Shown: one piece after another, positions 34,715 through 43,686 of the stretch
Numbering within the stretch: position 1 is the stretch's first letter
Layout of the letters: each line of letters begins with the position of its first letter
Assembly (NCBI GenBank): GCA_001704765.1
Contig: MBFK01000004.1
Span: forward strand, 62,001 to 126,000
Source of the DNA: Sinorhizobium shofinae
GTDB lineage: Bacteria > Pseudomonadota > Alphaproteobacteria > Rhizobiales > Rhizobiaceae
Direction of reading: 5' to 3'
Length of the DNA: 64,000 bases
The notes under the pieces: generated by a model
The model's database searches: none
Told to the model about the DNA's origin: nothing
The model's input: only the letters and a program-made list of their open reading frames with translations
Program-made: the position numbers and the translations under genes

Positions 34715-35536
34715 ATGGCCGTTTTCGAAGTCCGGCAAGGCACCTCGCCGGTAATCCTCGGCTTTCCCCACACGGGCACGGATGTCCCTGCCTCGATCTG
34801 GGAGCGGTTGAACGACAACGGCCGTATCCTCGCCGATACCGATTGGCATATTCACAAGCTCTATGAAGGCCTGCTGCCGGAAGCGACAACCGTGCGCGCC
34901 ACCTTTCACCGCTATGTCATCGATGCCAATCGCGACCCCGAAGGCGGCAGCCTCTACCCCGGCCAGAACACGACCGGACTTGTGCCGGAAACCGATTTCG
35001 ACGGCGTGCCGATCTGGAAGGAAGGCGCAGGCCCGACGGATGCCGACATCGCCGCAAGGCTCCATGATTTTCACGCTTCCTATCACGGCGCGCTTGCCGA
35101 CGAGATCGCCCGCGTGAAGGCAATCCATGGCGTGGCGGTCCTCTATGACTGCCATTCGATCCGTTCGCATATACCCTTCCTCTTCGAGGGCAAGCTGCCG
35201 GACTTCAACATCGGCACCGATATGGGAAGGACCTGCGCTCCAGCAATCGAAAGAGCCGTGATGGAAATCGCCGCGAAAGCCGAGCGTTACACCCATATCC
35301 TGAATGGCCGCTTCAAAGGCGGCTGGACGACCCGGCACTATGGAAAGCCGGAAGCCGGCGTTCACACGATCCAGATGGAACTGGCGCAATCGACCCATCT
35401 CGCCACCGAGGTGCCGCCCTTCGCCATGGAGGCCGGCAAGGCCGAGCGCCTTCGCGGGCATCTCCGGCGGATGCTGGAAGATATCGAAAAAATCGCACTC
35501 GACCTTCGCAGGGTTGATCAAAACTCACAGAATTGA
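34715..35536 (+). CDS. hutG: N-formylglutamate deformylase (amidohydrolase)
   Basis: 273 residues, N-formylglutamate amidohydrolase (FGase) family. Converts N-formyl-glutamate to glutamate and formate, so the route uses the five-step branch. Landmarks: [65 protein letters not shown] and [18 protein letters not shown] site precedes ATG 34715 by five bases, one base after the hutH stop. A formiminoglutamate deiminase (hutF), needed to make formylglutamate, is not seen in the window. It may lie elsewhere. Confidence 0.93.
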   Translation: MAVFEVRQGTSPVILGFPHTGTDVPASIWERLNDNGRILADTDWHIHKLYEGLLPEATTVRATFHRYVIDANRDPEGGSLYPGQNTTGLVPETDFDGVPIWKEGAGPTDADIAARLHDFHASYHGALADEIARVKAIHGVAVLYDCHSIRSHIPFLFEGKLPDFNIGTDMGRTCAPAIERAVMEIAAKAERYTHILNGRFKGGWTTRHYGKPEAGVHTIQMELAQSTHLATEVPPFAMEAGKAERLRGHLRRMLEDIEKIALDLRRVDQNSQN

Positions 35537-35624
35537 ACGATCACAATGGCGAAATTCTAGGCTGACACGTGAGCAAAGCCTCCAGCATTCCGCCCGGACC
35601 TCAAACAGGGAGCAAGGCACGAAC

Positions 35625-37298
35625 ATGAACAATCCGCGCCATAACATCCGCGAAGTGCGCAGCCCGCGCGGAACCGAGATCAGCGCCAAGAGCTGGCTGA
35701 CCGAAGCGCCGCTGCGGATGCTGATGAACAATCTCGACCCGGACGTCGCCGAGAACCCCCACGAGCTCGTCGTCTATGGCGGCATCGGCCGGGCCGCCCG
35801 CACCTGGGCGGATTTCGACCGGATCGTCGCGACGCTGAAGGATCTCAACGAGGACGAGACCTTGCTCGTCCAGTCTGGCAAGCCGGTCGGCGTCTTCCGC
35901 ACCCACAAGGATGCGCCGCGCGTGCTGATCGCCAATTCCAACCTTGTGCCACATTGGGCGACCTGGGACCATTTCAACGAGCTGGATAAGAAGGGTCTTG
36001 CCATGTACGGCCAGATGACCGCCGGCTCCTGGATCTATATCGGCACGCAGGGCATCGTCCAGGGGACATATGAGACCTTCGCAGAGGCAGGTCGCCAGCA
36101 CTATGGCGGCAACCTGAAAGGCAAGTGGATCCTGACCGGAGGTCTCGGCGGCATGGGCGGCGCGCAACCGCTCGCGGCCGTCATGGCCGGGGCCTGCTGC
36201 CTGGCAGTGGAGTGCAATCCGGATTCGATCGATTTCCGCCTGCGCACCCGCTATCTCGACGAGAAGGCTGAGACGCTCGAGGAAGCGATCAAGATGATCG
36301 AGCGTTGGACGAAGGCCGGAGAGGCCAAGTCCGTCGGCCTTCTCGGCAACGCCGCGGAGATCCTGCCCGAGATGGTCCGACGCGGCATTCGACCCGACAT
36401 CGTCACCGACCAGACCTCGGCGCACGATCCGATCAACGGCTATCTGCCGAAGGGCTGGACGATCGCCGAATGGAAGGCCAAGCGCGAGAGCGACCCCAAG
36501 GCGGTCGAAAAGGCCGCCCGCGCCTCGATGCGCGACCATGTGGAGGCGATGCTCGCCTTCTGGGATGCCGGCATTCCCACTCTCGATTACGGCAACAATA
36601 TCCGCCAGGTCGCGAAGGACGAGGGCCTTGCGCGCGCCTTCGACTTTCCCGGCTTCGTGCCGGCCTATATCCGACCGCTCTTCTGCAAGGGCATCGGCCC
36701 GTTCCGCTGGGCTGCCCTCTCCGGCGACCCGGAGGACATCTACAAGACGGACCGGAAGGTCAAGGAACTGCTGCCGGATAACCAGCACTTGCATAATTGG
36801 CTGGACATGGCGCGCGAGCGCATCGCCTTCCAGGGTCTGCCGGCACGCATCTGCTGGGTCGGCCTTGGCGACCGTCATCGCCTCGGCCTCGCCTTCAACG
36901 AGATGGTGCGCAATGGCGAGCTGAAGGCACCCGTCGTCATCGGTCGCGACCACCTCGACTCCGGTTCGGTATCCTCGCCGAATCGCGAGACCGAAGCCAT
37001 GAAGGATGGCTCCGACGCCGTCTCCGACTGGCCGCTCTTGAATGCGCTGCTCAACACCGCCTCCGGGGCCACCTGGGTGTCGTTGCATCATGGTGGCGGC
37101 GTCGGCATGGGCTTCTCGCAGCATTCGGGCATGGTGATCTGCTGCGACGGCAGCGAAGACGCGGATCGCCGCATCGCGCGGGTTCTCTGGAACGATCCGG
37201 CGACCGGCGTCATGCGTCATGCCGATGCGGGCTATGACATCGCGATCGACTGCGCGAAGGAACAGGGCCTGCGCCTGCCGGGCATCCTCGGGAACTGA
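35625..37298 (+). CDS. hutU: Urocanate hydratase
   Basis: 557 residues, full length. Hydrates urocanate to imidazolone propionate using tightly bound NAD+. The NAD-binding loop [14 protein letters not shown] lies at residues about 171-184; [23 protein letters not shown] segment ([13 protein letters not shown]), [27 protein letters not shown] and [20 protein letters not shown], with the catalytic-region Cys, are all diagnostic. ATG 35625 has an AAGG/GGGAG purine site upstream, 88 bases after hutG. Last gene of the hut operon, followed by a GC-rich hairpin. Confidence 0.97.
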   Translation: MNNPRHNIREVRSPRGTEISAKSWLTEAPLRMLMNNLDPDVAENPHELVVYGGIGRAARTWADFDRIVATLKDLNEDETLLVQSGKPVGVFRTHKDAPRVLIANSNLVPHWATWDHFNELDKKGLAMYGQMTAGSWIYIGTQGIVQGTYETFAEAGRQHYGGNLKGKWILTGGLGGMGGAQPLAAVMAGACCLAVECNPDSIDFRLRTRYLDEKAETLEEAIKMIERWTKAGEAKSVGLLGNAAEILPEMVRRGIRPDIVTDQTSAHDPINGYLPKGWTIAEWKAKRESDPKAVEKAARASMRDHVEAMLAFWDAGIPTLDYGNNIRQVAKDEGLARAFDFPGFVPAYIRPLFCKGIGPFRWAALSGDPEDIYKTDRKVKELLPDNQHLHNWLDMARERIAFQGLPARICWVGLGDRHRLGLAFNEMVRNGELKAPVVIGRDHLDSGSVSSPNRETEAMKDGSDAVSDWPLLNALLNTASGATWVSLHHGGGVGMGFSQHSGMVICCDGSEDADRRIARVLWNDPATGVMRHADAGYDIAIDCAKEQGLRLPGILGN

Positions 37299-37305
37299 CG
37301 AAAAG

Positions 37306-37332
37306 GCGGGAGGCTGCGCGGCGGCCTCCCGC
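37306..37332 (+). terminator. GC-rich hairpin after hutU
   Basis: Perfect 9-bp stem GCGGGAGGC / GCCTCCCGC with a nine-base loop begins seven bases after the hutU stop. No T-run follows, so termination may be weak or factor-aided. Confidence 0.6.
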
Positions 37333-37570
37333 TGCCGAGACCCGTAAGCCCGGCCGCCGCGCCCGAGCAGTGCGGTGTCGGAATAGGCGCAGAGGCGCAT
37401 ACCGATGGCGAAGAGCGCGGCACTGAGCGCTTCGCCCATTTCGAGGCGCCGAAAAAGCCGAACAGAAATTTGGCAAACATGATTTCACGAATGACCGGGT
37501 TTCGCATGGCGATTAGCAGCGACGAAGACATGGTGAGCCGGTTCCGCGGGAGGGTCGAAGTCAATTCTAT
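37333..37570. other. Non-coding gap between convergent hut and MlrC operons
   Basis: About 240 bases lie between the two terminator-like hairpins. A short minus-strand open frame runs through it (LIAMRNPVIREIMFAKFLFG) but has no recognisable homology; I see no gene. Confidence 0.5.
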
Positions 37571-37590
37571 CCGCCCAGCGTATTGGGCGG
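37571..37590 (-). terminator. Hairpin after the minus-strand MlrC gene
   Basis: CCGCCCA-GCGTAT-TGGGCGG, a perfect 7-bp GC-rich stem, sits 12 bases past the MlrC stop codon in the direction of transcription. It probably ends the RidA-RpiR-SDR-GH20-MlrC transcript; no T-run. Confidence 0.6.
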
Positions 37591-37601
37591 GGTCGTGCGG
37601 C

Positions 37602-39038
37602 TTACGGGGTCCAACGGGCGGAAAATCGCGCCTTCGGCGTGAAGTCGAAATCGCGATCGAAAGGGAAGATCGGTCGCTGGCGGCGCTCGCTCGCAAGATT
37701 TGTGATGTCCTGATTGACGACACCCTCGGTGAGCGCCATCAGATTGGGATTGGCGATCGGCGCGAGTTCTGGTGAAAGATAACCGGATTTGACGACCAAC
37801 AGGCGCACGGCCACCGGATCGAGCCCGAGGCGGCGGAAATCCTCGATATTGTGGTAGGGACGCCGCCGCGCCGAAAGCACGACCATGATGCCGCTTACCT
37901 CAACCACCGACTGGCGTTCCCCAGGGGGTCCGGGATCGTCAAGCCGGACGATCTTTGCCGCCACCTCGACGACAGGGCTCGAGAAATCAAGGCTGCCGCC
38001 GATCCGCAGCGTAAGCGTCCCGCTCTCGCCGGCGGCAAAGCAGGCTTCCACCGCCGGCCGATCGGCAATTCCGGCTATGAGTGCGTCCTGCCAACCGCGC
38101 GCCAGAAGTGCCTTCAATACGTCGGCCCGGTCGCCGACGCCTCCGCCGGTCGGATTGTCGCCCGAGTCGGCGAGGACAATCGGCCTCGTTGTCGACGCTT
38201 CGGCGATGTCGAGCATTGCGTCGAGGGTTCCGGTCACCGGGCCGAAGCGGAAGTTTTTCCGTGCATTCCAATAGCTTGCAGCGATTTCCTCCGTCGCCTT
38301 CGAGGCTGCGTCCCGATCGGTGCCGGTGACGACGGCACAGGCGGTCGCCCGCGGCTCATCCGCCCAGACGTAGCCCACCATCAGATTGGCATCGAGAATC
38401 CCGGCCCGCTTGTCGATATCGGGCAGGACTCGGTAAAGACTTGCCGCCGGCTCATTTTCCGTCGAGGTCCGTTCCCCGGGCAGGAGCAGCGGCACGGGGG
38501 CCCAGGCGACGCCGGGCCGCGTGCCGCTCCGCAGCCCCTCCACCAAGATCGACCATGCGCGCACCATGGTTTCGCGCGTATCGATATGCGGCGCCGTGCG
38601 GTAGGCAGCAAAGATATCGATCTGGTCGATGATCCGCTGGCTGACATTGCCATGCAGGTCATAGCTTACCGCAATCGGGCAGTCGGGACCGACGACAGCA
38701 CGGGCGGCGCAAATCCAGTCGCCCTCCGCGTCGTCCATGCCGTCCACCTTGATCGCGCCATGCATGGCGAGATATAGCCCGTCGATCGGGAGGACCGTCT
38801 TCAGCCGTTCCAGGAACTCCGACTTGAACGCCGCGTAGGCCGGCCGCGAAACCGGACCGCCGGGGACGGCGCGTGCATGGAGCAGCGGAACATGCTCCAC
38901 ATCCTCCGCTTCGAGAAAGTTGAAATAGTCGGCCTCCAGCAGCGCCTCGTCCCTTAAGACCCGAAAGTCCTCGACCGACATCAGGACGGGCGAATAGGTG
39001 CTGCATTCCGTATGGATACCACCGACGGCGATCCGCAT
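37602..39038 (-). CDS. MlrC/microcystinase C-like (M81 family) metallopeptidase, first copy
   Basis: 478 residues. N-terminus MRIAVGGIHTECSTYSP is the M81/DUF1485 start. Putative zinc ligands are Asp and His in AVSYDLHGNVS and His in TAPHIDTRET, matching the D-x-H...H pattern of MlrC. A C-terminal MlrC domain follows (DSGDNPTGGGVGDRADVLKALL). MlrC of Sphingomonas hydrolyses linear microcystin peptides, but most homologues have unknown substrates and are thought to cleave small amide or peptide bonds. Last gene of a five-gene operon, nine bases after the GH20 gene. A second, distant copy lies at 43.7 kb. Cytoplasmic; no signal peptide. Confidence 0.88.
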   Translation of the reverse strand: MRIAVGGIHTECSTYSPVLMSVEDFRVLRDEALLEADYFNFLEAEDVEHVPLLHARAVPGGPVSRPAYAAFKSEFLERLKTVLPIDGLYLAMHGAIKVDGMDDAEGDWICAARAVVGPDCPIAVSYDLHGNVSQRIIDQIDIFAAYRTAPHIDTRETMVRAWSILVEGLRSGTRPGVAWAPVPLLLPGERTSTENEPAASLYRVLPDIDKRAGILDANLMVGYVWADEPRATACAVVTGTDRDAASKATEEIAASYWNARKNFRFGPVTGTLDAMLDIAEASTTRPIVLADSGDNPTGGGVGDRADVLKALLARGWQDALIAGIADRPAVEACFAAGESGTLTLRIGGSLDFSSPVVEVAAKIVRLDDPGPPGERQSVVEVSGIMVVLSARRRPYHNIEDFRRLGLDPVAVRLLVVKSGYLSPELAPIANPNLMALTEGVVNQDITNLASERRQRPIFPFDRDFDFTPKARFSARWTP

Positions 39039-39047
39039 GGTTCAAAC

Positions 39048-40967
39048 TCACAGGCTCGGGCTCAGGGGAGCGATCGCAGCAAAGCGCAGCCAGTCCTTCT
39101 GCGCCTTCGGCGTCCAGGCTGCCTCGGCGATCGCAGGTAAGCGCGGGAAGACGAGCCGATTGAAATAGCCGCGAGAGAGGAAATGCTCCGACCAGATGCA
39201 GGCCTGAACCCCCTTCATGCGGCTCTTCAGTTCTTCCGGGAACTCGCCTTCCGCCTCATAAGCATAGGTATGCGCGGGCGTTGCCGTGCCGGCCCAGCTT
39301 GCGCCGGGTTCCTGCCAGGCGTCCGCCTGGGCCATGTCGAGGTAATAGGCCTGGCCGGGGGTCATCACGACGTCATAGCCCTCGCGCGCCAGTTCGATCC
39401 CGACCTTCGGGTTCTCCCAGGCCATCAGCAGAGTACCCTCGGTTCCAACACCGCCGCCGTGAGCAACCTCGTTCCAGCCGACCAGCCTTCGGCCGCGCGC
39501 CGTCAGCATCTGCTTCACTTTTTTCAGGAAGTAGGATTGCAACGCGAAGGTGTCGGAAATGCCTTCCTCTTCCATCAGCTTGCGCGCCAGTGGCGAGGCC
39601 AGCCAGGAGCCGTCGGCTACTTCGTCGCCCCCAATGTGGATATAGCGGCTCGGGAAGAGCTCGACCATCTCGTCGAAGACCTTTTCGAGGAATTCGTAGG
39701 TGAGCGGGATGGCCGGATTGAGTGCGTTGTTGGGATAGCCCTGTACCGAATGATAGCTCTCCGGCGCCTCCTGCCCATCGGCGAGCTCCGGCAAGGCAAC
39801 GATCGCTGCGGTGCTGTGGCCGGGAATGTCGATCTCGGGAACGACCTCGACATTGAGCGCGGCCGCATGGGCGACGATGGCCTTGACCTCCTCCTGGCTG
39901 TAGAAGCCTCCCGAAGGTTCGGCGCCGTTGCCGAGCTGCGGCAGCATCGGTTCGTCCGGCCCGCGCAGAACGCCGAGCGTCGTCAGCGTCGGATAGGCCT
40001 TGATCTCCAGGCGCCAGGCCTCGTCATCCGTCAGATGCCAATGGAAGATGTTGAGCTTGAACCAGGCAAGAATGTCGACCAGACGCAGGACGTCGGCGGT
40101 CGGATAGAACTGCCGCGAGACATCCAGATGGCAGCCGCGCCAGTCGTAGCGCGGCTGATCGGAAATCGTGCCTGAAACGGGAAAGCGGAATTTGCCGGCA
40201 TGATTGCGGGCGCCGTCGAGGAGCTGCGCGAGCGTCGTTAGCCCGTATTGCCGTCCGGCGGCCGCGCCGTATTCGAGCCGGATGTCGCGACCGGAGAAGG
40301 CAAGCCTGTACGCCTCGCCACGGAGGTCACCTTTCTTCACAAAGACGATCGGCAGCGACTGGCCGGACGGCGCGAGGCTGAAGGGAGCATGGCCAGCGGG
40401 AAAGAGCCGATGAAATAGCGCCAGCACGTTGGAGATCGCCGCGATGTCCTCTGCGCTGCTTCCCGATGCCGGATAGAGGACGACCGGGAAGCCTTCTCCG
40501 GGCACTGCGTCGACCTCGGCCGGCCAGGGCTGCAGCGCGAAGGGCATCTCGAGCCGGCCTTCGGGCAGGCGTGGAGGCGGCGGTTCGCTTTCGGCGCCTT
40601 CGAGCCGAAGATCGGAGACGGTCACGGGCACATGGCGACCGTCGGACAGCGTCAAATAGGCCGACTTCGCCCCGTCGGTGCAATGCTTGGCCTGCCGGTG
40701 CAGGCCGCTGACAATGAAGGTCCAGCTTTCTCCGGGCTGAAGGGTCAGCCCCTCGGGTGGCGCGAACGCATGGAAGTTGGCGTTGCGGCGCAGGAAAACG
40801 GTGTTCTCGCAGGCGGCCGGATCGATAACGCGGGTGAGTGACGTATAGACGAGGCGGAAGCCGCTCAGCGGTCTGCAAGACAGGTTGAAGAGGCTAAAGG
40901 AGAAGCGCCCGAAGGGGCCACCATCCGGTTGCCAGGCAGATTCGAGGCGATAAGAGACCGGCTGCAT
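39048..40967 (-). CDS. Family 20 glycoside hydrolase, beta-N-acetylhexosaminidase
   Basis: 639 residues. An N-terminal beta-rich part (about 1-180) resembles the carbohydrate-binding start of GH20 enzymes; a second alpha/beta domain (about 170-260) precedes the catalytic barrel. Catalytic pair Asp448-Glu449 lies in YIHIGGDEVADGSW, with RGCHLDVSRQFY, NIFHWHLTDDEAWRLEIKAYP, EIDIPGHSTAAI and LMAWENPKVG as further GH20 motifs. It removes terminal GlcNAc or GalNAc by substrate-assisted catalysis. No signal peptide, so substrates must be imported first. A GGAGGA site precedes ATG 40967. Its place between an SDR and a MlrC peptidase suggests an imported N-acetyl-amino-sugar conjugate. Confidence 0.92.
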   Translation of the reverse strand: MQPVSYRLESAWQPDGGPFGRFSFSLFNLSCRPLSGFRLVYTSLTRVIDPAACENTVFLRRNANFHAFAPPEGLTLQPGESWTFIVSGLHRQAKHCTDGAKSAYLTLSDGRHVPVTVSDLRLEGAESEPPPPRLPEGRLEMPFALQPWPAEVDAVPGEGFPVVLYPASGSSAEDIAAISNVLALFHRLFPAGHAPFSLAPSGQSLPIVFVKKGDLRGEAYRLAFSGRDIRLEYGAAAGRQYGLTTLAQLLDGARNHAGKFRFPVSGTISDQPRYDWRGCHLDVSRQFYPTADVLRLVDILAWFKLNIFHWHLTDDEAWRLEIKAYPTLTTLGVLRGPDEPMLPQLGNGAEPSGGFYSQEEVKAIVAHAAALNVEVVPEIDIPGHSTAAIVALPELADGQEAPESYHSVQGYPNNALNPAIPLTYEFLEKVFDEMVELFPSRYIHIGGDEVADGSWLASPLARKLMEEEGISDTFALQSYFLKKVKQMLTARGRRLVGWNEVAHGGGVGTEGTLLMAWENPKVGIELAREGYDVVMTPGQAYYLDMAQADAWQEPGASWAGTATPAHTYAYEAEGEFPEELKSRMKGVQACIWSEHFLSRGYFNRLVFPRLPAIAEAAWTPKAQKDWLRFAAIAPLSPSL

Positions 40968-40990
40968 GAAGCATCCTCCAATGGGATTGG

Positions 40991-41767
40991 TCAGTAATGG
41001 CTGGACTGCGAGAAGGTGCGGGCGAGTTCGGCCTGGCCGGCGGTGAGGCCGCAATCGACCGGCAGGCAGACGCCCGATATGGAGCTCGCCTGGGAGCCAG
41101 CCAAGAAGTGGACGGCATTGGCGACGTCTTCCGGATTGACGATGCGTTGAAGCGGGTACCAGCGCTTGGCTTCCTCGAAGATTTGAGGATTGGCTGCGGC
41201 GCGCGCCTGCCAGGCCCGGGTGCGCACCGTACCCGGCGCGACGGCATTCGAGCGGATACCGAACTTGCCGTATTCGACGGCGATCAGCCGCGTCAGATGC
41301 AGAAGGCCAGCCTTGGCTGCGCTGTAGGCCGGGTGGCCAAAGACGCCCATGCCGTTCACTGAGGCGATATTGACGACGGAGCCCCTGCTCTCCTTCAGCA
41401 TGTCCTCGACCGCCCGGAAGCAGAGAAATGCGGCTTCGAGATTGAGGGCATTGTCCATCCGCCAGATGTCCTGCGTCGTATCGTGCAGGCTGACGGCGCT
41501 CGCCGCGCCGGCATTGTTGACGAGCGTATGCACGGCTCCGCGCGCCGCCGCCGCCGCCGCCATGGCCGCCACGCTCGCCGCATCCGTCACGTCGCAGGCG
41601 ACGGCTGCGAAACACTCCTCCCCGCCGAGATCACCCGCGACCTTGCCTGCAGCATCGCCGTCGATATCGGCAAGGAGGACGACGTCGTGGCCGTCCGCCA
41701 GGCGCCGGGCGATGGCACGGCCGATGTCGCCGGCTGCGCCGGTGACGATCGCTACGGATTTCGGCAT
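40991..41767 (-). CDS. SDR-family oxidoreductase
   Basis: 258 residues, classical short-chain dehydrogenase. NAD(P) motif VTGAAGDIGRAIA near residue 8, DVTDAAS, NNAGAASA, and catalytic Ser/Tyr/Lys in NIASVNGMGVFGHPAYSAAKAGLLHLTR. The C-terminus has the usual PEDVANAVHFLAGSQASSISGVCLPVDCG. The ATG at 41767 with AGGAA upstream is preferred over a GTG-region extension to 41818 that would overlap the RpiR gene. Third gene of the RidA-RpiR-SDR-GH20-MlrC operon. Substrate unknown; likely a sugar or hydroxy acid from the pathway. Confidence 0.88.
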   Translation of the reverse strand: MPKSVAIVTGAAGDIGRAIARRLADGHDVVLLADIDGDAAGKVAGDLGGEECFAAVACDVTDAASVAAMAAAAAARGAVHTLVNNAGAASAVSLHDTTQDIWRMDNALNLEAAFLCFRAVEDMLKESRGSVVNIASVNGMGVFGHPAYSAAKAGLLHLTRLIAVEYGKFGIRSNAVAPGTVRTRAWQARAAANPQIFEEAKRWYPLQRIVNPEDVANAVHFLAGSQASSISGVCLPVDCGLTAGQAELARTFSQSSHY

Positions 41768-41786
41768 GTGATGTTCCTGTGCCACA

Positions 41787-42650
41787 TCAGTCTCCGAGAA
41801 GCTGGCGATCATCACCATCCCTGTGCGCCACCAGTTGCTGCTTTATGCGCCGGAGCGTCGCGGTGGCCTGCGGCTGGACGCGATAGGCCACCAGGCTGGC
41901 GACGATGTCGACCAGAGCCACATAGGCGATACGCGTGGATGTCGGACGGTAGATATTGTTGCCTTCCGGCAGGTCAACCGGAACGGTGATGTCGGCGGCT
42001 CGCGCCACCGGGCTGCCAGTCTGGGTGAGCGCGATGGTTGGCACCTTGGCGTCGCGGGCAAGCGTGAAGGCGCGCACGAGCTCGGCGTTTCGTCCGGAAA
42101 AGGACGAGCCGATGATCACGTCACTCTGCTTGGCCGCTGCCGTTAGCATCAATTGCATGCTGTGGTCGGAGCTCGAGGTGATGCGCAGGCCGAGGCGGAA
42201 GAGGCGGTTCTGCAATTCGCCGGCGATCATCGAGGAATTGCCGCCCGAACCGAAGGCATAGATCATTTCCGCGCCGGCCAGCCGGTCGGCGGCCTGCTCG
42301 ATCGCTGCAAGATCGAGCGAACGATGCAGCAGGAACAGCGCGTTCTGCGCTTTGGTGATGATGTCCTGCGCGACATCGCCCGGCTCCTGGCTTTTCGGCT
42401 CTGGCTTCAGGTAGCGCATGCCGACATAGGCCGTGCGGGCCAGTTGCACCTTGAAATCGGAAAAGCTGTCACAACCCAAGCGCCGGCAGAAGCGCGTCAC
42501 CGTCGGTGGCGAGACATCGGCCTTGCCGGCGAGCTCGATGATCGATGCGTTGACTGCAAATTCGAAGTCATTGAGCAGAATGTCGGCGATGCGGCTCTCC
42601 GACTGCGACAGCCGCTCCTTTTCATGCTGCAAGGTTGCGAAAATATCCAT
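41787..42650 (-). CDS. RpiR-family transcriptional regulator (HTH + SIS)
   Basis: 287 residues. The N-terminal HTH_6 domain (about 1-80) reads LSQSESRIADILLNDFEFAVNASIIELAGKADVSPPTVTRFCRRLGCDSFSDFKVQLAR. A SIS phosphosugar-binding domain follows (about 120-255): IYAFGSGGNSSMIAGELQNRLFRLG, DVIIGSSFSGRNAEL, VPTIALTQTGSP. RpiR proteins sense phosphorylated sugars or amino sugars (MurR, NagQ, IolR). ATG 42650 is preferred over the in-frame GTG at 42662 because GAGGAG lies 11 bases upstream of the ATG but abuts the GTG. Second gene of its operon. The shared dyads at 43.1 and 54.9 kb suggest it controls both this operon and the ABC importer operon (inference). Confidence 0.9.
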   Translation of the reverse strand: MDIFATLQHEKERLSQSESRIADILLNDFEFAVNASIIELAGKADVSPPTVTRFCRRLGCDSFSDFKVQLARTAYVGMRYLKPEPKSQEPGDVAQDIITKAQNALFLLHRSLDLAAIEQAADRLAGAEMIYAFGSGGNSSMIAGELQNRLFRLGLRITSSSDHSMQLMLTAAAKQSDVIIGSSFSGRNAELVRAFTLARDAKVPTIALTQTGSPVARAADITVPVDLPEGNNIYRPTSTRIAYVALVDIVASLVAYRVQPQATATLRRIKQQLVAHRDGDDRQLLGD

Positions 42651-42666
42651 CCGGACGGCCACTCCT

Positions 42667-43059
42667 CTATTGGGCGTCCTTAGGCTTGTAGGCGACGCAG
42701 TCGATCTCCACCTTGCAATCGACCATCATCGAAGACTGCACGCAGGCACGGGCCGGCGGATGAGCTCCGAAGTATTCCTGATAGATCTTGTTGAAGCTCC
42801 AGAAATCGCGCGGGTCGTCCAGCCAGACGCCGACTCTCACCACGTGTTCGATAGCGTAATCGGCCTCTTTCAAAATGGCCAGTAGATTGCCGATCGCCTT
42901 GTGGGTTTGCGCGACGATATTGCCGTCGACAACCTCGCCATTTTCGATGGCGACCTGCCCGGAGACATGGAGCCAGCCGTCTGCCTCCACGGCGCGCGCG
43001 AATGGCAGCGATTTTCCGCCTGTCCCAAGCTGTTCGGCGCCATAACGTTTGATGGACAT
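42667..43059 (-). CDS. RidA family protein, first copy
   Basis: 130 residues, full-length RidA/YjgF/UK114 fold. RidA enzymes hydrolyse reactive enamine or imine intermediates made by PLP enzymes or dehydrogenases. Characteristic segments are LPFARAVEADGWLHVSGQVA, QTHKAIGNLLAILKEAD, VVRVGVWLDDPRDFWSFNKIYQEYFG and HPPARACVQSS with the conserved Arg that binds substrate carboxylate, matching Arg105 of E. coli RidA. An AAGG site precedes the ATG. First gene of the leftward operon. Its presence means the pathway probably passes through an imine or enamine, but says nothing more of the substrate. Confidence 0.88.
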   Translation of the reverse strand: MSIKRYGAEQLGTGGKSLPFARAVEADGWLHVSGQVAIENGEVVDGNIVAQTHKAIGNLLAILKEADYAIEHVVRVGVWLDDPRDFWSFNKIYQEYFGAHPPARACVQSSMMVDCKVEIDCVAYKPKDAQ

Positions 43060-43074
43060 CAGGAACCTTCGTGC

Positions 43075-43158
43075 AAATTATTTTCGTCTTGCGTTGACAA
43101 GTCACCACAGAAAGCGGAATTTGGCCAGAGAAAAACGTCATTCATGAAAAGAATTTCA
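43075..43158. promoter_or_regulatory. Candidate RpiR operator region between RidA and NTF2-like genes
   Basis: Two elements lie in the divergent promoter. AAATTATTTTCGT at 43075-43087 sits just before the RidA start and recurs almost unchanged at 54901-54913 before the oxidoreductase operon. TGAAA-AGAA-TTTCA at 43145-43158 is a perfect dyad close to the NTF2-like gene, comparable with TGAAA-N5-TTTCA at 54970-54984. RpiR sites of this GAAA/TTTC type are known for related regulators. Binding is inference. Confidence 0.5.
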
Positions 43159-43174
43159 ATACTAGGCGAAATAC

Positions 43175-43666
43175 ATGCGGAATCCCTTCCAGAATCCGTT
43201 TCCCACCAGCGACGCGGCCCGGCATTCGATCTGGGAGATGCTGGTGACGCGGGACATCGACGCTTTCTTGGCTGCCGACTGGTCGTTGGTGGCCGGTGAT
43301 TTTGTCGAAGACGGTTTCATCGGCATCGATGGAAGGCGGGAGGCGAGCCCTGACGATTGGCGGCTGACTTTTCCGTCGCTTGCCGCCTATCGCGACGAAT
43401 GGCTGCGCCAGGCGCGGGACTTCGCCGAACAGTCCTTCGCGGAGGATGCGCGCACAGCTATTTTCACGACCACGACGCTCGAGGACATCGAGATCAATGG
43501 CAACCGGGCGCTGGCCCGCAAGAAGTTCGATGGCGGCATCAAGAAAGCCGATGGAAGCTTTGATGTCCTGAAGTGGCAGACGGTCTATTATTGCCGCCTG
43601 CATGAAGGCCGATGGAAAATCTGCGGCTTCACGGGTTACCTGCCGAACCCGATGGGTTCGAATTGA
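43175..43666 (+). CDS. NTF2-like/SnoaL-type hypothetical protein
   Basis: 163 residues. The N-terminal helices and the five-strand curve expected for NTF2-like proteins can be traced: SIWEMLVTRDIDAFLAADWSLVAGDFVEDGFIGIDG, TTTTLEDIEINGNRALARKKFDGGIK, and the last strands WQTVYYCRLHEGRWKICGFTGYL. No catalytic residues can be named. Similar proteins are small-molecule binding or act as isomerases/hydrolases. The gene has an AGGCGA site, is divergent from RidA and lies just before the second MlrC gene, with which it is surely cotranscribed. I do not recognise a specific function. Confidence 0.75.
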   Translation: MRNPFQNPFPTSDAARHSIWEMLVTRDIDAFLAADWSLVAGDFVEDGFIGIDGRREASPDDWRLTFPSLAAYRDEWLRQARDFAEQSFAEDARTAIFTTTTLEDIEINGNRALARKKFDGGIKKADGSFDVLKWQTVYYCRLHEGRWKICGFTGYLPNPMGSN

Positions 43667-43686
43667 AGGCAAGGAAGGCAACGGCA

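Noticed and set aside
33118..34818. 566-codon open frame antisense to hutH
   Set aside because: Shadow of hutH; composition without motifs.
35601..37439. 612-codon open frame antisense to hutU
   Set aside because: No recognisable domain; hutU motifs on the plus strand are decisive.
37232..37723. Minus-strand open frame between hutU and MlrC
   Set aside because: No homology, overlaps both true genes, no ribosome site.
39048..41615. One 855-codon open frame through the GH20 and SDR genes
   Set aside because: The first 216 codons are out of frame with the SDR and have no homology; a GGAGGA site and family start place the GH20 start at 40967.
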